From: Gammaproteobacteria bacterium | GTDB taxonomy: Bacteria > Pseudomonadota > Gammaproteobacteria > Thiotrichales > Thiotrichaceae | DNA length: 64,000 nt | Direction: 5' to 3' | Assembly: GCA_018822845.1 (NCBI GenBank) | Contig: JAHJJD010000063.1 | Location: 1-64,000, forward strand | In this document: positions 24,145 through 32,944 of the stretch, one piece after another | Numbering within the stretch: the stretch's first letter is position 1 | Layout of the letters: the number at the start of each line of letters is the position of its first letter | Made by a program: the position numbers and the translations under genes | The notes under the pieces: model-generated | What the model saw: the letters and a program-made list of their open reading frames with translations, nothing else | The model's database searches: none | Told to the model about the DNA's origin: nothing

Positions 24145-24890
24145 GGTTTTTCCTTTTTGTGCGTATTCAGGTAAAGGTAAGCGCCTAGCGCAATCAAGGC
24201 GAAAGCTCCCCACTGGATGCTGTAGCCGATGTGCATTCCCGCCTTGTTTTCGTAAACAGGCCAGTCGCGGCGCAAACCATCGGCACTGTCAGAGCTTTGC
24301 AGGAGGGTATAGGGCATCAACGGAAAGCCCAGTTTCTGCGCGAAATAGGGAATGTCCAGATACAGCCAGCGCTGGTTGCCTTCCACATCGGCAGGTACAT
24401 CGCCAAACAGGAAGACAGGTTTGGAGCGCGGCAAATCCAGCGTTCCACTCAGTTGCACTGCACCCGTTGGTGTAGCGATGGCTGGCAGTTTCTGCCGGTC
24501 AGCACCGACTTCCACCCAGCCCCGGTTGACCAGGATGTGTTGCCCGTTGGTGAGTTGTAAGGGGGTAATGACGTGATAGCCTGCCTTGCCGTGATGCACG
24601 ATGTTGTCCAGCAACAGGCTATTACCCGTTTCCCATGTGCCCGTAACAGTAGCTGGCCGGAAGCGTTGGGCAGGCCAGTCAACGGCTGTCTGGTTGAGGT
24701 TGATGGCAGGTAACACGGCTTGTTGTGCAACGGCCTGCGCCATCTGTTCCTTGTAAGCGGCGCGCTGGTATTGCCACAGCGACAGTGATGCAAATACGCC
24801 CACCGCCACCACTGTCAGCAGGGTGGCAAAAACCGTAGGCCGAAACCGGTAACTTACGGTTATACTGGCGTTTTCACTGTGTTGTAACAA
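24141..24890 (-). CDS. SURF1-family cytochrome oxidase assembly protein
   Basis: A 249-residue protein with the SURF1 layout: an N-terminal helix (VFATLLTVVAVGVFASLSLWQYQRA), a periplasmic domain with SLLLDNIVHHGKAGYHVITPL and HILVNRGWVEVG, and a C-terminal helix (YSIQWGAFALIALGAYLYL). SURF1 assists haem a insertion into subunit I. The longest ORF begins with TTG at 24890, only 14 bp from the divergent DUF2909 gene; no clean RBS marks the start, so the first 15 residues are uncertain. Confidence 0.9.
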   Translation of the reverse strand: MLQHSENASITVSYRFRPTVFATLLTVVAVGVFASLSLWQYQRAAYKEQMAQAVAQQAVLPAINLNQTAVDWPAQRFRPATVTGTWETGNSLLLDNIVHHGKAGYHVITPLQLTNGQHILVNRGWVEVGADRQKLPAIATPTGAVQLSGTLDLPRSKPVFLFGDVPADVEGNQRWLYLDIPYFAQKLGFPLMPYTLLQSSDSADGLRRDWPVYENKAGMHIGYSIQWGAFALIALGAYLYLNTHKKEKP

Positions 24891-24904
24891 ACCGGAGGTT
24901 CCTC

Positions 24905-25150
24905 ATGTGGTTTAAAGTGCTGATTGTCATTAACCTTGCCCTGATCCTGATCAGCCTGGTTTCGGGCGTGATTTTCCTTGCCAAGGACAACGGCAAATCC
25001 AACCGGGTGGTGACCTCGTTGACGACACGGGTGGCGCTGTCGGTATTCCTCATCTGCTTGCTGGTGATCGGCTACCTGACGGGGCAGATCACCCCGCACG
25101 GCGTCGTTCCCCAGCCCATCTCCCCCACTACAACCAATACACAAAAATAA
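24905..25150 (+). CDS. Twin-transmembrane protein, DUF2909-like
   Basis: An 81-residue protein with two helices (VLIVINLALILISLVSGVIFLA and VALSVFLICLLVIGYLTGQI) around a short basic loop. This small family is commonly found between coxC and surf1 in proteobacterial oxidase clusters, here on the opposite strand. A strong GGAGG precedes the ATG. It overlaps the coxC 3' end by 23 bp. Probably an oxidase assembly or stability factor; undemonstrated. Confidence 0.8.
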   Translation: MWFKVLIVINLALILISLVSGVIFLAKDNGKSNRVVTSLTTRVALSVFLICLLVIGYLTGQITPHGVVPQPISPTTTNTQK

Positions 25151-26021
25151 ACAGCGCGATCCACACCACATCGACGAAGTGCCAATACCATGCGACCGCC
25201 TCAAATGCGAAGTGGTTGTGTTCAGTGAAATGCTGTCTGGCGCTACGCACCGCAATCACAATCAGCATGATCGTCCCGATGGTGACGTGCAGGCCGTGGA
25301 AGCCGGTCAGCATGTAAAACGTCGAGCCGTATACACCTGAATTCAGGGTCAAATCCATCGCATGATGGGCGTGCCAGTATTCATACGCCTGCAAGCCGAA
25401 GAATAGCACGCCAAGACTGATAGTCAGGATCAAACCCCGCACCAGTTGCTTGTTACTATTTTTCTTCAGCCCCCAGTGCGCCCATGTCAGGGTCACACCG
25501 CTGGATAGCAGAATAATGGTGTTCAGGAAAGGGATGCCCCATGGCCCCATTGCTTCCTTGGCAGGTACGTATTTGGTGGTATCCGCATCCGGCAGGCTAA
25601 TCAGTGGCCAGTTGTACTGGAAGCCTTCCCACAGGATGTTGGAAGTGGCCAGTTGCCCTTCGCCCCCCAGCCATGGCAAGGTGATATTGCGCAGGTAAAA
25701 CAGGCAGCCGAAGAAGGTGATGAAGAACGCTGCTTCTGAAGCAATGAACCAGAACATCCCCTGGCGGAAGGAGCGGTCGACCTGACCGTTGTACTTGCCG
25801 CTCAGGTTTTCGTCGATCACTGTCCCGAACCAGCCGAACAGCAGGTGCGCCAGCAGGGCAAAACCGCTCACCAGTATCAGGCTGCCCACCAGCCCCATCT
25901 TGTTGATCGTCAGCACCAGGCCGAAAAACAGCAGGAACATGCCGGACACCGCCACAATCGGCCAGTGGCTGGGTTCCGGGATGAAATACGCTTCTTTGTC
26001 CGCATGTGTTGCATGTACCAT
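25128..26021 (-). CDS. ctaE: Cytochrome c oxidase subunit III
   Basis: A 297-residue, seven-helix subunit III of an aa3-type oxidase. Diagnostic stretches are SEAAFFITFFGCLFYL, LLSSGVTLTWAHWGL and MLTGFHGLHVTIGTIML, ending in VAWYWHFVDVVWIALFIFVYW. I start it at 26021 (MVHATHADKEAYF) with AAGGAGG upstream; the longer ORF reads through that Shine-Dalgarno. It follows ctaG by 17 bp in the cox operon. It stabilises the catalytic subunit and the proton entry path. Confidence 0.96.
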   Translation of the reverse strand: MVHATHADKEAYFIPEPSHWPIVAVSGMFLLFFGLVLTINKMGLVGSLILVSGFALLAHLLFGWFGTVIDENLSGKYNGQVDRSFRQGMFWFIASEAAFFITFFGCLFYLRNITLPWLGGEGQLATSNILWEGFQYNWPLISLPDADTTKYVPAKEAMGPWGIPFLNTIILLSSGVTLTWAHWGLKKNSNKQLVRGLILTISLGVLFFGLQAYEYWHAHHAMDLTLNSGVYGSTFYMLTGFHGLHVTIGTIMLIVIAVRSARQHFTEHNHFAFEAVAWYWHFVDVVWIALFIFVYWL

Positions 26022-26038
26022 GACTGCTCCATCCTCCT

Positions 26039-26587
26039 TCAATTTTTGCTCACTTGTTCTGTGTTCATGAACGTGTACGACAGTGTGACTGTTTGGTATT
26101 CCGCTGCTACTGCCGGGTCAATGGCAAAGCGTACCGCCATTTCCTTGCCTTCCCCCGCTTGCAGGGTTTGCTGGGTAAAGCAGAAGCATTCCAGTTTCTT
26201 GAAATCCTTCGTTACCTGCCAGGGGGTAATCCCCGGCACTGCCTGCCCGGTAATCGCCCGGTCGGTGGTGTTTTTCACGTAATAGTTCACGCTTGCCAGT
26301 TCCCCCGGATGTACCTGTATCTGCCGGGTCTGTGGGCGGAATTCCCACGGCAGGTTGGCATTGACGGTGGAATCGAACTGCACGGTAATCAGGCGGTTTT
26401 TATCCACCCCAAAAGCTGCCGTATCCGCTACCCGCCCACCTGCCTTGCCCGCCACGCCATTGATTCCCCCCACCTCACAGATCAGGCCGTACAGGGGAAC
26501 CATGGCGAAACCGAACGCAAACATGCCCGCCACCACCATGCCGAGGCGGATCATCACCTTGCGATTCTGGGCTGCGCGGTCGTTCAT
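26039..26587 (-). CDS. ctaG: Cytochrome c oxidase assembly protein CtaG/Cox11
   Basis: A 182-residue copper chaperone for the CuB site of subunit I. N-terminal helix VMIRLGMVVAGMFAFGFAMVPLY, then a periplasmic Ig-like domain with the copper-binding motif ECFCFTQQTLQAGE (CFCF). Upstream is the 46-residue protein, overlapping by ATGA; coxC follows. Standard length. Confidence 0.95.
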   Translation of the reverse strand: MNDRAAQNRKVMIRLGMVVAGMFAFGFAMVPLYGLICEVGGINGVAGKAGGRVADTAAFGVDKNRLITVQFDSTVNANLPWEFRPQTRQIQVHPGELASVNYYVKNTTDRAITGQAVPGITPWQVTKDFKKLECFCFTQQTLQAGEGKEMAVRFAIDPAVAAEYQTVTLSYTFMNTEQVSKN

Positions 26588-26724
26588 CCGCCCATCCCCC
26601 CGCTCATGACCCTCGGCAGGTAAATAATGGTGTACAGCACCCCCAGCAAGGCAATGATGCCGAGGATGATGGCTACCCGCAGGTTGGCCTTACGCAGTTT
26701 TTCGTCGTCACGCTTATCCATCAT
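26584..26724 (-). CDS. Small single-helix cytochrome oxidase-associated protein (46 aa)
   Basis: Too short for usual ORF cut-offs. The reading begins MMDKRDDEKLRKANLR (or at the second Met, 26721), has one membrane helix VAIILGIIALLGVLYTIIYL, and ends PRVMSGGMGG. Its ATG overlaps the coxA stop and its TGA overlaps the ctaG ATG, so it is threaded exactly between two oxidase genes by stop-start coupling. It has a charged cytoplasmic N-terminus and an N-in topology. Small proteins of this kind (cytochrome oxidase small assembly proteins) are known at this place in other proteobacteria. The overlap pattern argues strongly that it is real. Confidence 0.8.
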   Translation of the reverse strand: MMDKRDDEKLRKANLRVAIILGIIALLGVLYTIIYLPRVMSGGMGG

Positions 26725-28331
26725 TTGACCACCGGCGCTTCAGTAAAGCTGTGGAACGGTGGTGGCGAAGGCAGCGTCCATTCCAGCCCGGTAGTGCCAA
26801 TCTGGGAACCTTCCCACGGCTTGGCTGGTGCTTTCGCCCCACCCCGGATGGTCTTGAAGATGATGTAGAGGAACAGCAGGTGTGACAGGCCGAACATGAA
26901 ACCACCGATACTGGAAATCACGTTGAACTCGGTGTACTGGATGCTGTAATCCACGATCCGCCGTGGCATTCCCGCCAACCCGGAGAAGTGCTGCGGGAAA
27001 AAGGTAATGTTGAAGGAGATGGTGGTCCACCAGAAGAAAATCTTGCCCAGCCGCTCGTCATACATATGCCCCGTCCATTTCGGCAGCCAGTAGAACACGC
27101 CCGCATACAGGCCGAACACCGCCCCCGGAATCAGCGCGTAGTGGAAATGCGCCACCACGAACATGGTGTCGTGGTACTGCATGTCAGCAGGAACCACCGC
27201 CAGCATGACCCCGGTAACACCCGCAAACGAGAACATCAGGATGATCGCAATGCCAAACAGCATCGGTGTTTCAAACGTCAGCGAGCCGCGCCACATGGTG
27301 AAAATGAAGTTCAGCAGCATCAGCCCGACCGGAATCGAAATCAGGATGGTGCCAATCATGAAATAGTTGGTTGCCCCCAGCGACATGCCGATGGTGTACT
27401 GGTGATGCGCCCATACCACCATGCCCAGCGTCGCCAGGAACGCCATGCCACCCACCAGCGGCTTGTAGCCAAACAGCGGCTTGCGGGAAAAGGTCGGGAT
27501 GATCAGCCCCAGCACGCCGATGGAAGGCAGCAGCAACACATACACTTCAGGATGGCCGAAGAACCAGAACAAATGCTGGAACAGGATAGGGTCACCACCA
27601 CCCGCTGCATCAAAGAAAGAGGTGCCGAAATGGCGGTCGAACAGCAACATGGTCACAGCGCCAGCCAGCACTGGCATGATCGCAATCAGCAACAGCCCGG
27701 TAAAAAACCATGCCCACACGAACAGCGGCATTTTCAGCATGGTCATGCCCGGCGCGCGCATGTTGAGGATGGTAGTTACGATATTGATGGAAGCCAGAAT
27801 CGATGACACGCCCAGCAGGTGAACCGCAAAGATGGTGAAATCCATCCCCATGCCCGCTTGCACCGACAGCGGCGGCAGCAGCGTCCAGCCGGTATTCACT
27901 GGCGTACCACCATCCGGGAAAATGTAGGGTGCGAGGATCGACAGGATCAGCATCAGTGCCGCTGCTGGCAACAGCCAGAAACTCAGGTTGTTGAGGCGCG
28001 GCAGTGCCATGTCCGGGGCACCGATCATCATCGGGATCATCCAGTTAGCCATCCCTGCCGCCGCAGGCATCACCATGCCGAATACCATCACCAGCGCATG
28101 GTCAGTCACCATGTTGTTGTAAAAGTCAGGGCTGGCCAGTTGTATGCCCGGCATGAACAGTTCCGCGCGGATGTACATCGCCATTGCCCCGCCGAAAAAC
28201 AGCATGAACAGGGCAAAGAACAGGTACATGGTGCCGATGTCCTTGTGGTTGGTGCTGTACAGCCAGCGCTGCCAACCCTTTGGCGGCCCGTGATGATCAT
28301 GATGGTCGTCGTGTGCTACTGCTCCACTCAT
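26721..28331 (-). CDS. ctaD: Cytochrome c oxidase subunit I (aa3 type)
   Basis: A 536-residue, 12-helix catalytic subunit that reduces oxygen and pumps protons. Haem a His in TDHALVMVFGMVMPA, the CuB/Tyr motif FWFFGHPEVYVLLLP (His-Tyr crosslink pair), His pair in VWAHHQYTIGM, and the helix X pair in VVAHFHYALIPGAVF. The FGHPEVY motif with downstream K-channel residues places it in type A. The N-terminus carries an unusual His/Asp-rich stretch (HDDHHDHHGPPKG). Second gene of coxB-coxA-small ORF-ctaG-coxC. Also called coxA. Confidence 0.97.
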   Translation of the reverse strand: MSGAVAHDDHHDHHGPPKGWQRWLYSTNHKDIGTMYLFFALFMLFFGGAMAMYIRAELFMPGIQLASPDFYNNMVTDHALVMVFGMVMPAAAGMANWMIPMMIGAPDMALPRLNNLSFWLLPAAALMLILSILAPYIFPDGGTPVNTGWTLLPPLSVQAGMGMDFTIFAVHLLGVSSILASINIVTTILNMRAPGMTMLKMPLFVWAWFFTGLLLIAIMPVLAGAVTMLLFDRHFGTSFFDAAGGGDPILFQHLFWFFGHPEVYVLLLPSIGVLGLIIPTFSRKPLFGYKPLVGGMAFLATLGMVVWAHHQYTIGMSLGATNYFMIGTILISIPVGLMLLNFIFTMWRGSLTFETPMLFGIAIILMFSFAGVTGVMLAVVPADMQYHDTMFVVAHFHYALIPGAVFGLYAGVFYWLPKWTGHMYDERLGKIFFWWTTISFNITFFPQHFSGLAGMPRRIVDYSIQYTEFNVISSIGGFMFGLSHLLFLYIIFKTIRGGAKAPAKPWEGSQIGTTGLEWTLPSPPPFHSFTEAPVVK

Positions 28332-28352
28332 GGGTAAACTCCTCCTCAGAAA

Positions 28353-29480
28353 TTAGCGTGCTGCTTTTATGTCTTTGGGCTGTACCACATCACCAGCGGT
28401 ATTGCCCCAGGAATTGCGCTCAAAGGTAATTACTGCCGCAATGTCCAGATCGTTCAGTTGTGGCCCCCAGGCCGCCATGGCCGTGCCAGCCTTGCCTTTC
28501 ACCACGATGTCGATGTGGTCAGCAACCGCGCCGTTGGCGATTGCGCTGCCTGCCAGCGCCGGGAATACGCCGGGTAAGCCTTGTCCGGCAGCCTGATGGC
28601 AGGCCAGGCAGTTTTTGCTGTAAACCTCCTGCCCCTTGGCAACCAGTTCCTCTTTCGCCCATACCTTGTCGGAAGAGGCTTCAGTCGCTGCCTGCGCTGC
28701 CTGGGTTTTCTGTTCCGTCATCCACTGGGTATATTTGTCCGGGCTGATAGCGGTTACGACAGCGGGCATGAAGGCGTGACCTGTGCCGCAGTTTTCATAG
28801 CACTGCCCACGGTAGGTGCCTTCCTTGGTGATGTGCGTCCAGGTCTCGTTGATGTAGCCGGGGATGGAAATCTTTTTTGGCACGATTTCCGCAATTCCCC
28901 AGTTGTGCAGCACATCGGAAGAGGTCAGCAGGAAACGCACCCGTTTGCCGGTCGGCAGCACCAGCGGGTTATCCACATCGCGCAGGTACAGTGGGTCAGT
29001 AGGTTCGAGCTTTTTCAGGTTGCTGACGATCTTGACGCCATCCTCCATGTATTCATAGGTCCACTTCCACTGCGAACCTGTCACATTGACGGTGACATCG
29101 GCCTTGTCGTGGGATTCAACGGATGACAGTGTGGAAGAGGCGGAACTGGCAATGCTCAGGTCGATGCCCAGCACGACGACCGGAACCAGCACCCAGGCCC
29201 AGCGCCCGAACCAGTTGTTGTGAAATTCCTGATCGGCCACGGCTCCCTGGGAATGGCGGAAGGCAAACAGGGAGTAAATGATCAGGGCAGTGACGATCAC
29301 CATAATGATGGTGGCAATCCACGTCGTCAGCATGTGCAGGTCGAAAATTTCCTGCGTAATGGTGGCTGCTGGCGGGTTGAGGTTGATCTCGTAGGCAGCC
29401 TGGGCCAGGCCACTCACCAATAAAATCCCCACCCCCGGCAACAGGGTGGGCAACGCTCTCTTTCTTTTGTGCGGCAACAT
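28353..29480 (-). CDS. ctaC: Cytochrome c oxidase subunit II with fused cytochrome c domain
   Basis: A 375-residue precursor: signal peptide (to about 28, ...VSGLAQAAYE), two membrane helices, and a CuA cupredoxin domain with His in LHNWGIAEIVPKK and the CuA loop GQCYENCGTGHAFMP (two Cys, Glu, His, Met). A C-terminal class I cytochrome c follows with haem motif CLACH in YSKNCLACHQAAGQGLPG and an axial Met near GTAMAAWG. So this is a caa3-like oxidase taking electrons directly from soluble cytochromes. An AGGAGGAAGC site precedes the ATG; DUF2244 lies 28 bp upstream. Also called coxB. Confidence 0.96.
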   Translation of the reverse strand: MLPHKRKRALPTLLPGVGILLVSGLAQAAYEINLNPPAATITQEIFDLHMLTTWIATIIMVIVTALIIYSLFAFRHSQGAVADQEFHNNWFGRWAWVLVPVVVLGIDLSIASSASSTLSSVESHDKADVTVNVTGSQWKWTYEYMEDGVKIVSNLKKLEPTDPLYLRDVDNPLVLPTGKRVRFLLTSSDVLHNWGIAEIVPKKISIPGYINETWTHITKEGTYRGQCYENCGTGHAFMPAVVTAISPDKYTQWMTEQKTQAAQAATEASSDKVWAKEELVAKGQEVYSKNCLACHQAAGQGLPGVFPALAGSAIANGAVADHIDIVVKGKAGTAMAAWGPQLNDLDIAAVITFERNSWGNTAGDVVQPKDIKAAR

Positions 29481-29508
29481 GCTTCCTCCTAGGACATGGT
29501 ACGGGTAT

Positions 29509-30003
29509 TCAGGCAGTCTTCCGGCAAGTCTCCAACGCTGTTGTTATGGTTTCTGCGAGTGATTTCCGGTCGGCGTCGGTCAGACATGCGCCGATTTCTA
29601 CGCTTTGCCCATGGGCGCGCAAGAACAGTTTGCTGGGATACCACTTGCGTGGATCCAACTGAAGTGCCACGTGCACCCAATAGGGCGGAAAATGGTGCTC
29701 ATGCAAGGTTTTTACGCCATTGCGGGCAACAATCTGGATGTGATCAGGCGCTATCTGGATGGTCTCGGAATAATGCGAGGCCCGTTCAAACAGGTACAGG
29801 CTGACACCCAGCACGACCATTTCCAGCAAGGCGAACGGCAACACCAGCCAAACACCCAATAGCAGGAAGCGCACCGCGACGAGCAGGGTGAGGAGGCTAA
29901 CAGCAGCAAAAAAAAGCACCCTTCCCGCGCGGGTCAGGGAGCAGTTCGGGCGCACCTCAAAGATGCGGCAACCGATCTCGGTATCGCCTGTTGCTGTTAC
30001 CAA
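29509..30003 (-). CDS. DUF2244-family membrane protein
   Basis: A 164-residue protein with a short N-terminal domain (FEVRPNCSLTRAG), two closely spaced helices (VLFFAAVSLLTLLVAVRFL and LPFALLEMVVLGVSLYLF) and a C-terminal PH-like portion (IVARNGVKTLHEHHF, KWYPSKLFLRAHG). DUF2244 proteins are frequently encoded with cytochrome oxidase genes; function unknown. Probably the first gene of the coxB-coxA-ctaG-coxC operon, with GTG start and divergent from the TlpA-like gene. Confidence 0.82.
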   Translation of the reverse strand: MVTATGDTEIGCRIFEVRPNCSLTRAGRVLFFAAVSLLTLLVAVRFLLLGVWLVLPFALLEMVVLGVSLYLFERASHYSETIQIAPDHIQIVARNGVKTLHEHHFPPYWVHVALQLDPRKWYPSKLFLRAHGQSVEIGACLTDADRKSLAETITTALETCRKTA

Positions 30004-30080
30004 AACATTACCACCCGTCTTGGTTAAACATTATGGAAGTGTGTGATTTCACACAGTGTGGAGGTAATATATCCTAGTTT

Positions 30081-30094
30081 TTGATAATTATCAT
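30081..30094. promoter_or_regulatory. FNR-like or Fur-like site in the DUF2244/TlpA-like divergent promoter region
   Basis: TTGATAATTATCAT matches TTGAT-N4-ATCAA with one mismatch, and TGATAATTATCA is also a perfect 12-bp dyad resembling Fur half-sites. It lies 23 bp before one start codon and about 80 bp before the other, in the shared promoter of the cox operon. Confidence 0.4.
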
Positions 30095-30116
30095 TGAAAT
30101 TTGCCGGGTTTTCTGA

Positions 30117-30647
30117 ATGTTAGTATCTGATAATAAACTAAAATATTGGATGGCTGCTGCGGTGATCCTGATGCTGGGCGTAATGGCTTTCGTATGGTTT
30201 CAAACGCCACAGAAACTGGTTGCTCCGCTGGATTTACCTGGCTTGAGCGGGGAACGCATCCATATCCCCGACCCGCAGGGCAGGATGACGTGGGTCAGCA
30301 TGTGGTCATCCAGTTGTGCAGTCTGCCTGAAAGAACTGCCGGAACTGGATGCCCTGCACCATGAATATAGTGAGCGTTTGCAGGTAGCTGCCATCGCCAT
30401 GCCCTATGATCCGCCCAATACGGTGGTGGAAGCGCGTGACCGACTGCAACTGGGTTTGCCTGTGGTGCTGGATATGGATGGCGTGGCTGTCCGCCAGTTT
30501 GCCCCTGATCTGGTGGTGCCTGCGAATCATCTGCTAGATCCGCAAGGGCGCATTGTGCACAGTGTCCGTGGCGCATTAAGCCGGGCAGACATGCTGGTGA
30601 TTCTCGGGAAATACGGCTTGCCCCCAGCCCTCCAACAAACCCCTTGA
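30117..30647 (+). CDS. TlpA-like thioredoxin-fold membrane protein
   Basis: A 176-residue protein with one N-terminal helix (YWMAAAVILMLGVMAFVWF) and a periplasmic thioredoxin fold: TWVSMWSSSCAVCLKELPEL carries the CAVC redox motif, followed by the cis-Pro strand VVPANHLLDPQGRIVHSV. TlpA/ResA-type proteins reduce disulfides in cytochrome c or CuA maturation. Divergent from the cox operon with a shared control region, so a part in CuA or haem-c maturation is likely. Followed by the argD operon after 130 bp. Confidence 0.82.
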   Translation: MLVSDNKLKYWMAAAVILMLGVMAFVWFQTPQKLVAPLDLPGLSGERIHIPDPQGRMTWVSMWSSSCAVCLKELPELDALHHEYSERLQVAAIAMPYDPPNTVVEARDRLQLGLPVVLDMDGVAVRQFAPDLVVPANHLLDPQGRIVHSVRGALSRADMLVILGKYGLPPALQQTP

Positions 30648-30779
30648 CAACGCACTAAATTAGTGATTGACAAGCGGAAACTGATTGAATATAGTCTTCC
30701 GCTTCCTCGCAAAGGCAGCCTGTCTGGGCTGCCTTTCGCATTTCTGGCTGTTAGGGCGGATTTTTTGGAGGCTTTTGCC

Positions 30780-31976
30780 GTGACTCATGCAGTAATGCCA
30801 ACGTATGCACGTTTGCCCGTCACTTTTGCCAAAGGTGAAGGTGCGCTCCTGTGGGATACCGCAGGTAAACAATATCTGGATGCCCTCAGTGGCATTTCCG
30901 TGTGCAACGTGGGTCATGCGCGCCGCGAGGTGGCGGATGCCATTTGCGCGCAAGCCAGCAGCCTGCTGCACACTTCCAACCTTTACCAGATCGAACATCA
31001 GGAAGCGCTGGCAGCCAGGCTGTGTGCGCTTTCTGGTCTGGATAACGTGTTTTTCGGCAATTCCGGCGCGGAAGCCAATGAAGCTGCCATCAAAATCGCG
31101 CGTCTGTACGGCCATAATAAAGGTATCGAAACGCCAACCATCGTGGTGATGACCAATGCTTTCCACGGGCGCACCATGGCGACGGTCACCGCAACCGGCA
31201 ACCCGAAGGCGCAGGCCGGTTTTGGCCCGCTGGTGGAAGGTTTCGTGCGGGTTGAATACGCTGATGCCGATGCTGTGGAAGCGCTGGCGGCAGCAAATCC
31301 GAATATCGTCGCCGTGCTGGTCGAGCCAGTGCAGGGCGAAGGCGGTATCCGCATCCCTGCGGATGATTACCTGCCCCGTTTGCGCGCCATCTGCGACCAG
31401 CATGAATGGCTGCTGATGCTGGATGAAATTCAGGCAGGAATGTGCCGTACTGGCCAGTGGTTTGCCTTCCAGCATACCGGCATCAAGCCGGATGTGATGA
31501 CATTAGCGAAAGCCTTGGGTAACGGCGTGCCGATTGGCGCGTGCCTTGCCGGAGGCAAGGCAGCCAGCGTTTTTGGCCCTGGCAACCACGGTTCCACTTT
31601 CGGCGGCGATCCGCTGGCCTGCCGCGCAGCGCTGGCGGTTATCGATGTTATGCAAAAGGAAAACCTGGCGGCGTATGCGACCGAACTGGGTGAATATTTC
31701 CTGTCACAGTTCGATGCCAGACTGGCTGGGCTGGCAGGTGTGCGCGAGATTCGCGGCAAGGGTTTGATGCTGGGTATTGAACTGGAGCGTGATTGCGGCG
31801 AACTGGTCAAACAGGCGCTGGAACAGGGTTTATTGATCAATGTGACGGCAGGCAACGTCATCCGCCTGTTGCCGCCACTGGTCATGACCCACGATCAGGC
31901 TGATCAAATAATAACTATGGTAACGGAAATGGTGCAGGCTTTCCTGCAATTACCCGCCGGAGAAAAACCGTCCTGA
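30780..31976 (+). CDS. argD: Acetylornithine aminotransferase
   Basis: A 398-residue class III PLP aminotransferase of arginine synthesis (N-acetylglutamate semialdehyde to N-acetylornithine). Visible: SVCNVGHARREV, FFGNSGAEANEAAIKIARLY, LMLDEIQAGMCRTGQWF (PLP-binding Asp) and the Schiff-base Lys in TLAKALGNGVPIGA. I start it at GTG 30780, eight bases after GGAGG; the ORF is open to 30663 without an RBS. argF follows 32 bp downstream. Some ArgD enzymes also act on succinyldiaminopimelate. Confidence 0.95.
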   Translation: MTHAVMPTYARLPVTFAKGEGALLWDTAGKQYLDALSGISVCNVGHARREVADAICAQASSLLHTSNLYQIEHQEALAARLCALSGLDNVFFGNSGAEANEAAIKIARLYGHNKGIETPTIVVMTNAFHGRTMATVTATGNPKAQAGFGPLVEGFVRVEYADADAVEALAAANPNIVAVLVEPVQGEGGIRIPADDYLPRLRAICDQHEWLLMLDEIQAGMCRTGQWFAFQHTGIKPDVMTLAKALGNGVPIGACLAGGKAASVFGPGNHGSTFGGDPLACRAALAVIDVMQKENLAAYATELGEYFLSQFDARLAGLAGVREIRGKGLMLGIELERDCGELVKQALEQGLLINVTAGNVIRLLPPLVMTHDQADQIITMVTEMVQAFLQLPAGEKPS

Positions 31977-32008
31977 GAGGCGGTTGTTGAGTGAGGAAAT
32001 AGAGAGAG

Positions 32009-32944
32009 ATGAACAACGCTGTCAGGCACTTTTTAACACTAACCGATTTTACGCCTGTTGAGCTGTACGCCGTAATTGGCCGCGCTATCCAGCTGAAAGG
32101 TATGTGGAAGCGGGGTGAACGGCATGAGCCGTTGCATTTACGCACACTGGCGATGATTTTTGAAAAGTCATCCACCCGTACCCGTGTATCGTTTGAGGCA
32201 GGCATGACCCAACTGGGCGGTCATTCCATGTTCCTGTCACCCAATGACACGCAACTGGGCCGTGGTGAGCCGATTGAAGATTCCGCCAAGGTCATTTCGC
32301 GCATGGTCGATGTGGTCATGATCCGTACCTTTGAGCAGGAAAAGGTTGAGCTGTTTGCGGCCAATTCCCGAGTGCCGGTCATCAATGCCCTGACCGACAA
32401 ATTCCACCCTTGCCAGTTGCTGGCCGACATGATGACCTGGATGGAACAGCGCGGCCTGCCGAATGGCAAGACCGTGGCGTGGATCGGTGATGGTAACAAT
32501 ATGTGCCATTCGTGGATGAATGCCGCGCAACTGTTCGGTTTCCACCTGAATGTGGCTTGCCCGGAAGGCTATGACCCGGATGCAGACGTGGTTGCGGCCA
32601 CTACCGGTTCGGTCACTTTTTTCCGTGACCCGACTGAAGCAGTCAAGGGTGCTGAAGTGGTTGTGACCGATACCTGGGCCAGCATGGGTCAGGAAGCTGA
32701 AAAGAAAATACGCGAAAAAGCCTTCGCCGGTTACCAGGTCACCACTGACATGATGCAACTGGCGACCCAGGATGCGCTATTCATGCATTGCCTGCCTGCC
32801 TATCGTGGGTTGGAAGTATCTGCTGAAGTCATGGATGGCCCGCAAAGCGTGGTCTGGGATGAGGCGGAAAACCGCCTGCACGCGCAGAAAGCCTTGCTGG
32901 AAGTGCTGGTGTGCGGGTTCCCGGCGGGCCTGCCGACAACGTGA
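32009..32944 (+). CDS. argF: Ornithine carbamoyltransferase
   Basis: A 311-residue enzyme making citrulline from ornithine and carbamoyl phosphate in the cytoplasm. Carbamoyl phosphate site [31 protein letters not shown], and the ornithine-binding [13 protein letters not shown] are all present, with [11 protein letters not shown] in between. Standard length. Downstream of argD in one operon and overlapping xthA by GTGA. Confidence 0.97.
   Translation: MNNAVRHFLTLTDFTPVELYAVIGRAIQLKGMWKRGERHEPLHLRTLAMIFEKSSTRTRVSFEAGMTQLGGHSMFLSPNDTQLGRGEPIEDSAKVISRMVDVVMIRTFEQEKVELFAANSRVPVINALTDKFHPCQLLADMMTWMEQRGLPNGKTVAWIGDGNNMCHSWMNAAQLFGFHLNVACPEGYDPDADVVAATTGSVTFFRDPTEAVKGAEVVVTDTWASMGQEAEKKIREKAFAGYQVTTDMMQLATQDALFMHCLPAYRGLEVSAEVMDGPQSVVWDEAENRLHAQKALLEVLVCGFPAGLPTT

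Noticed and set aside
26988-27806. 272-residue plus-strand ORF
   Set aside because: Antisense shadow of cytochrome oxidase subunit I; His/Gln/Arg-rich low-information translation.
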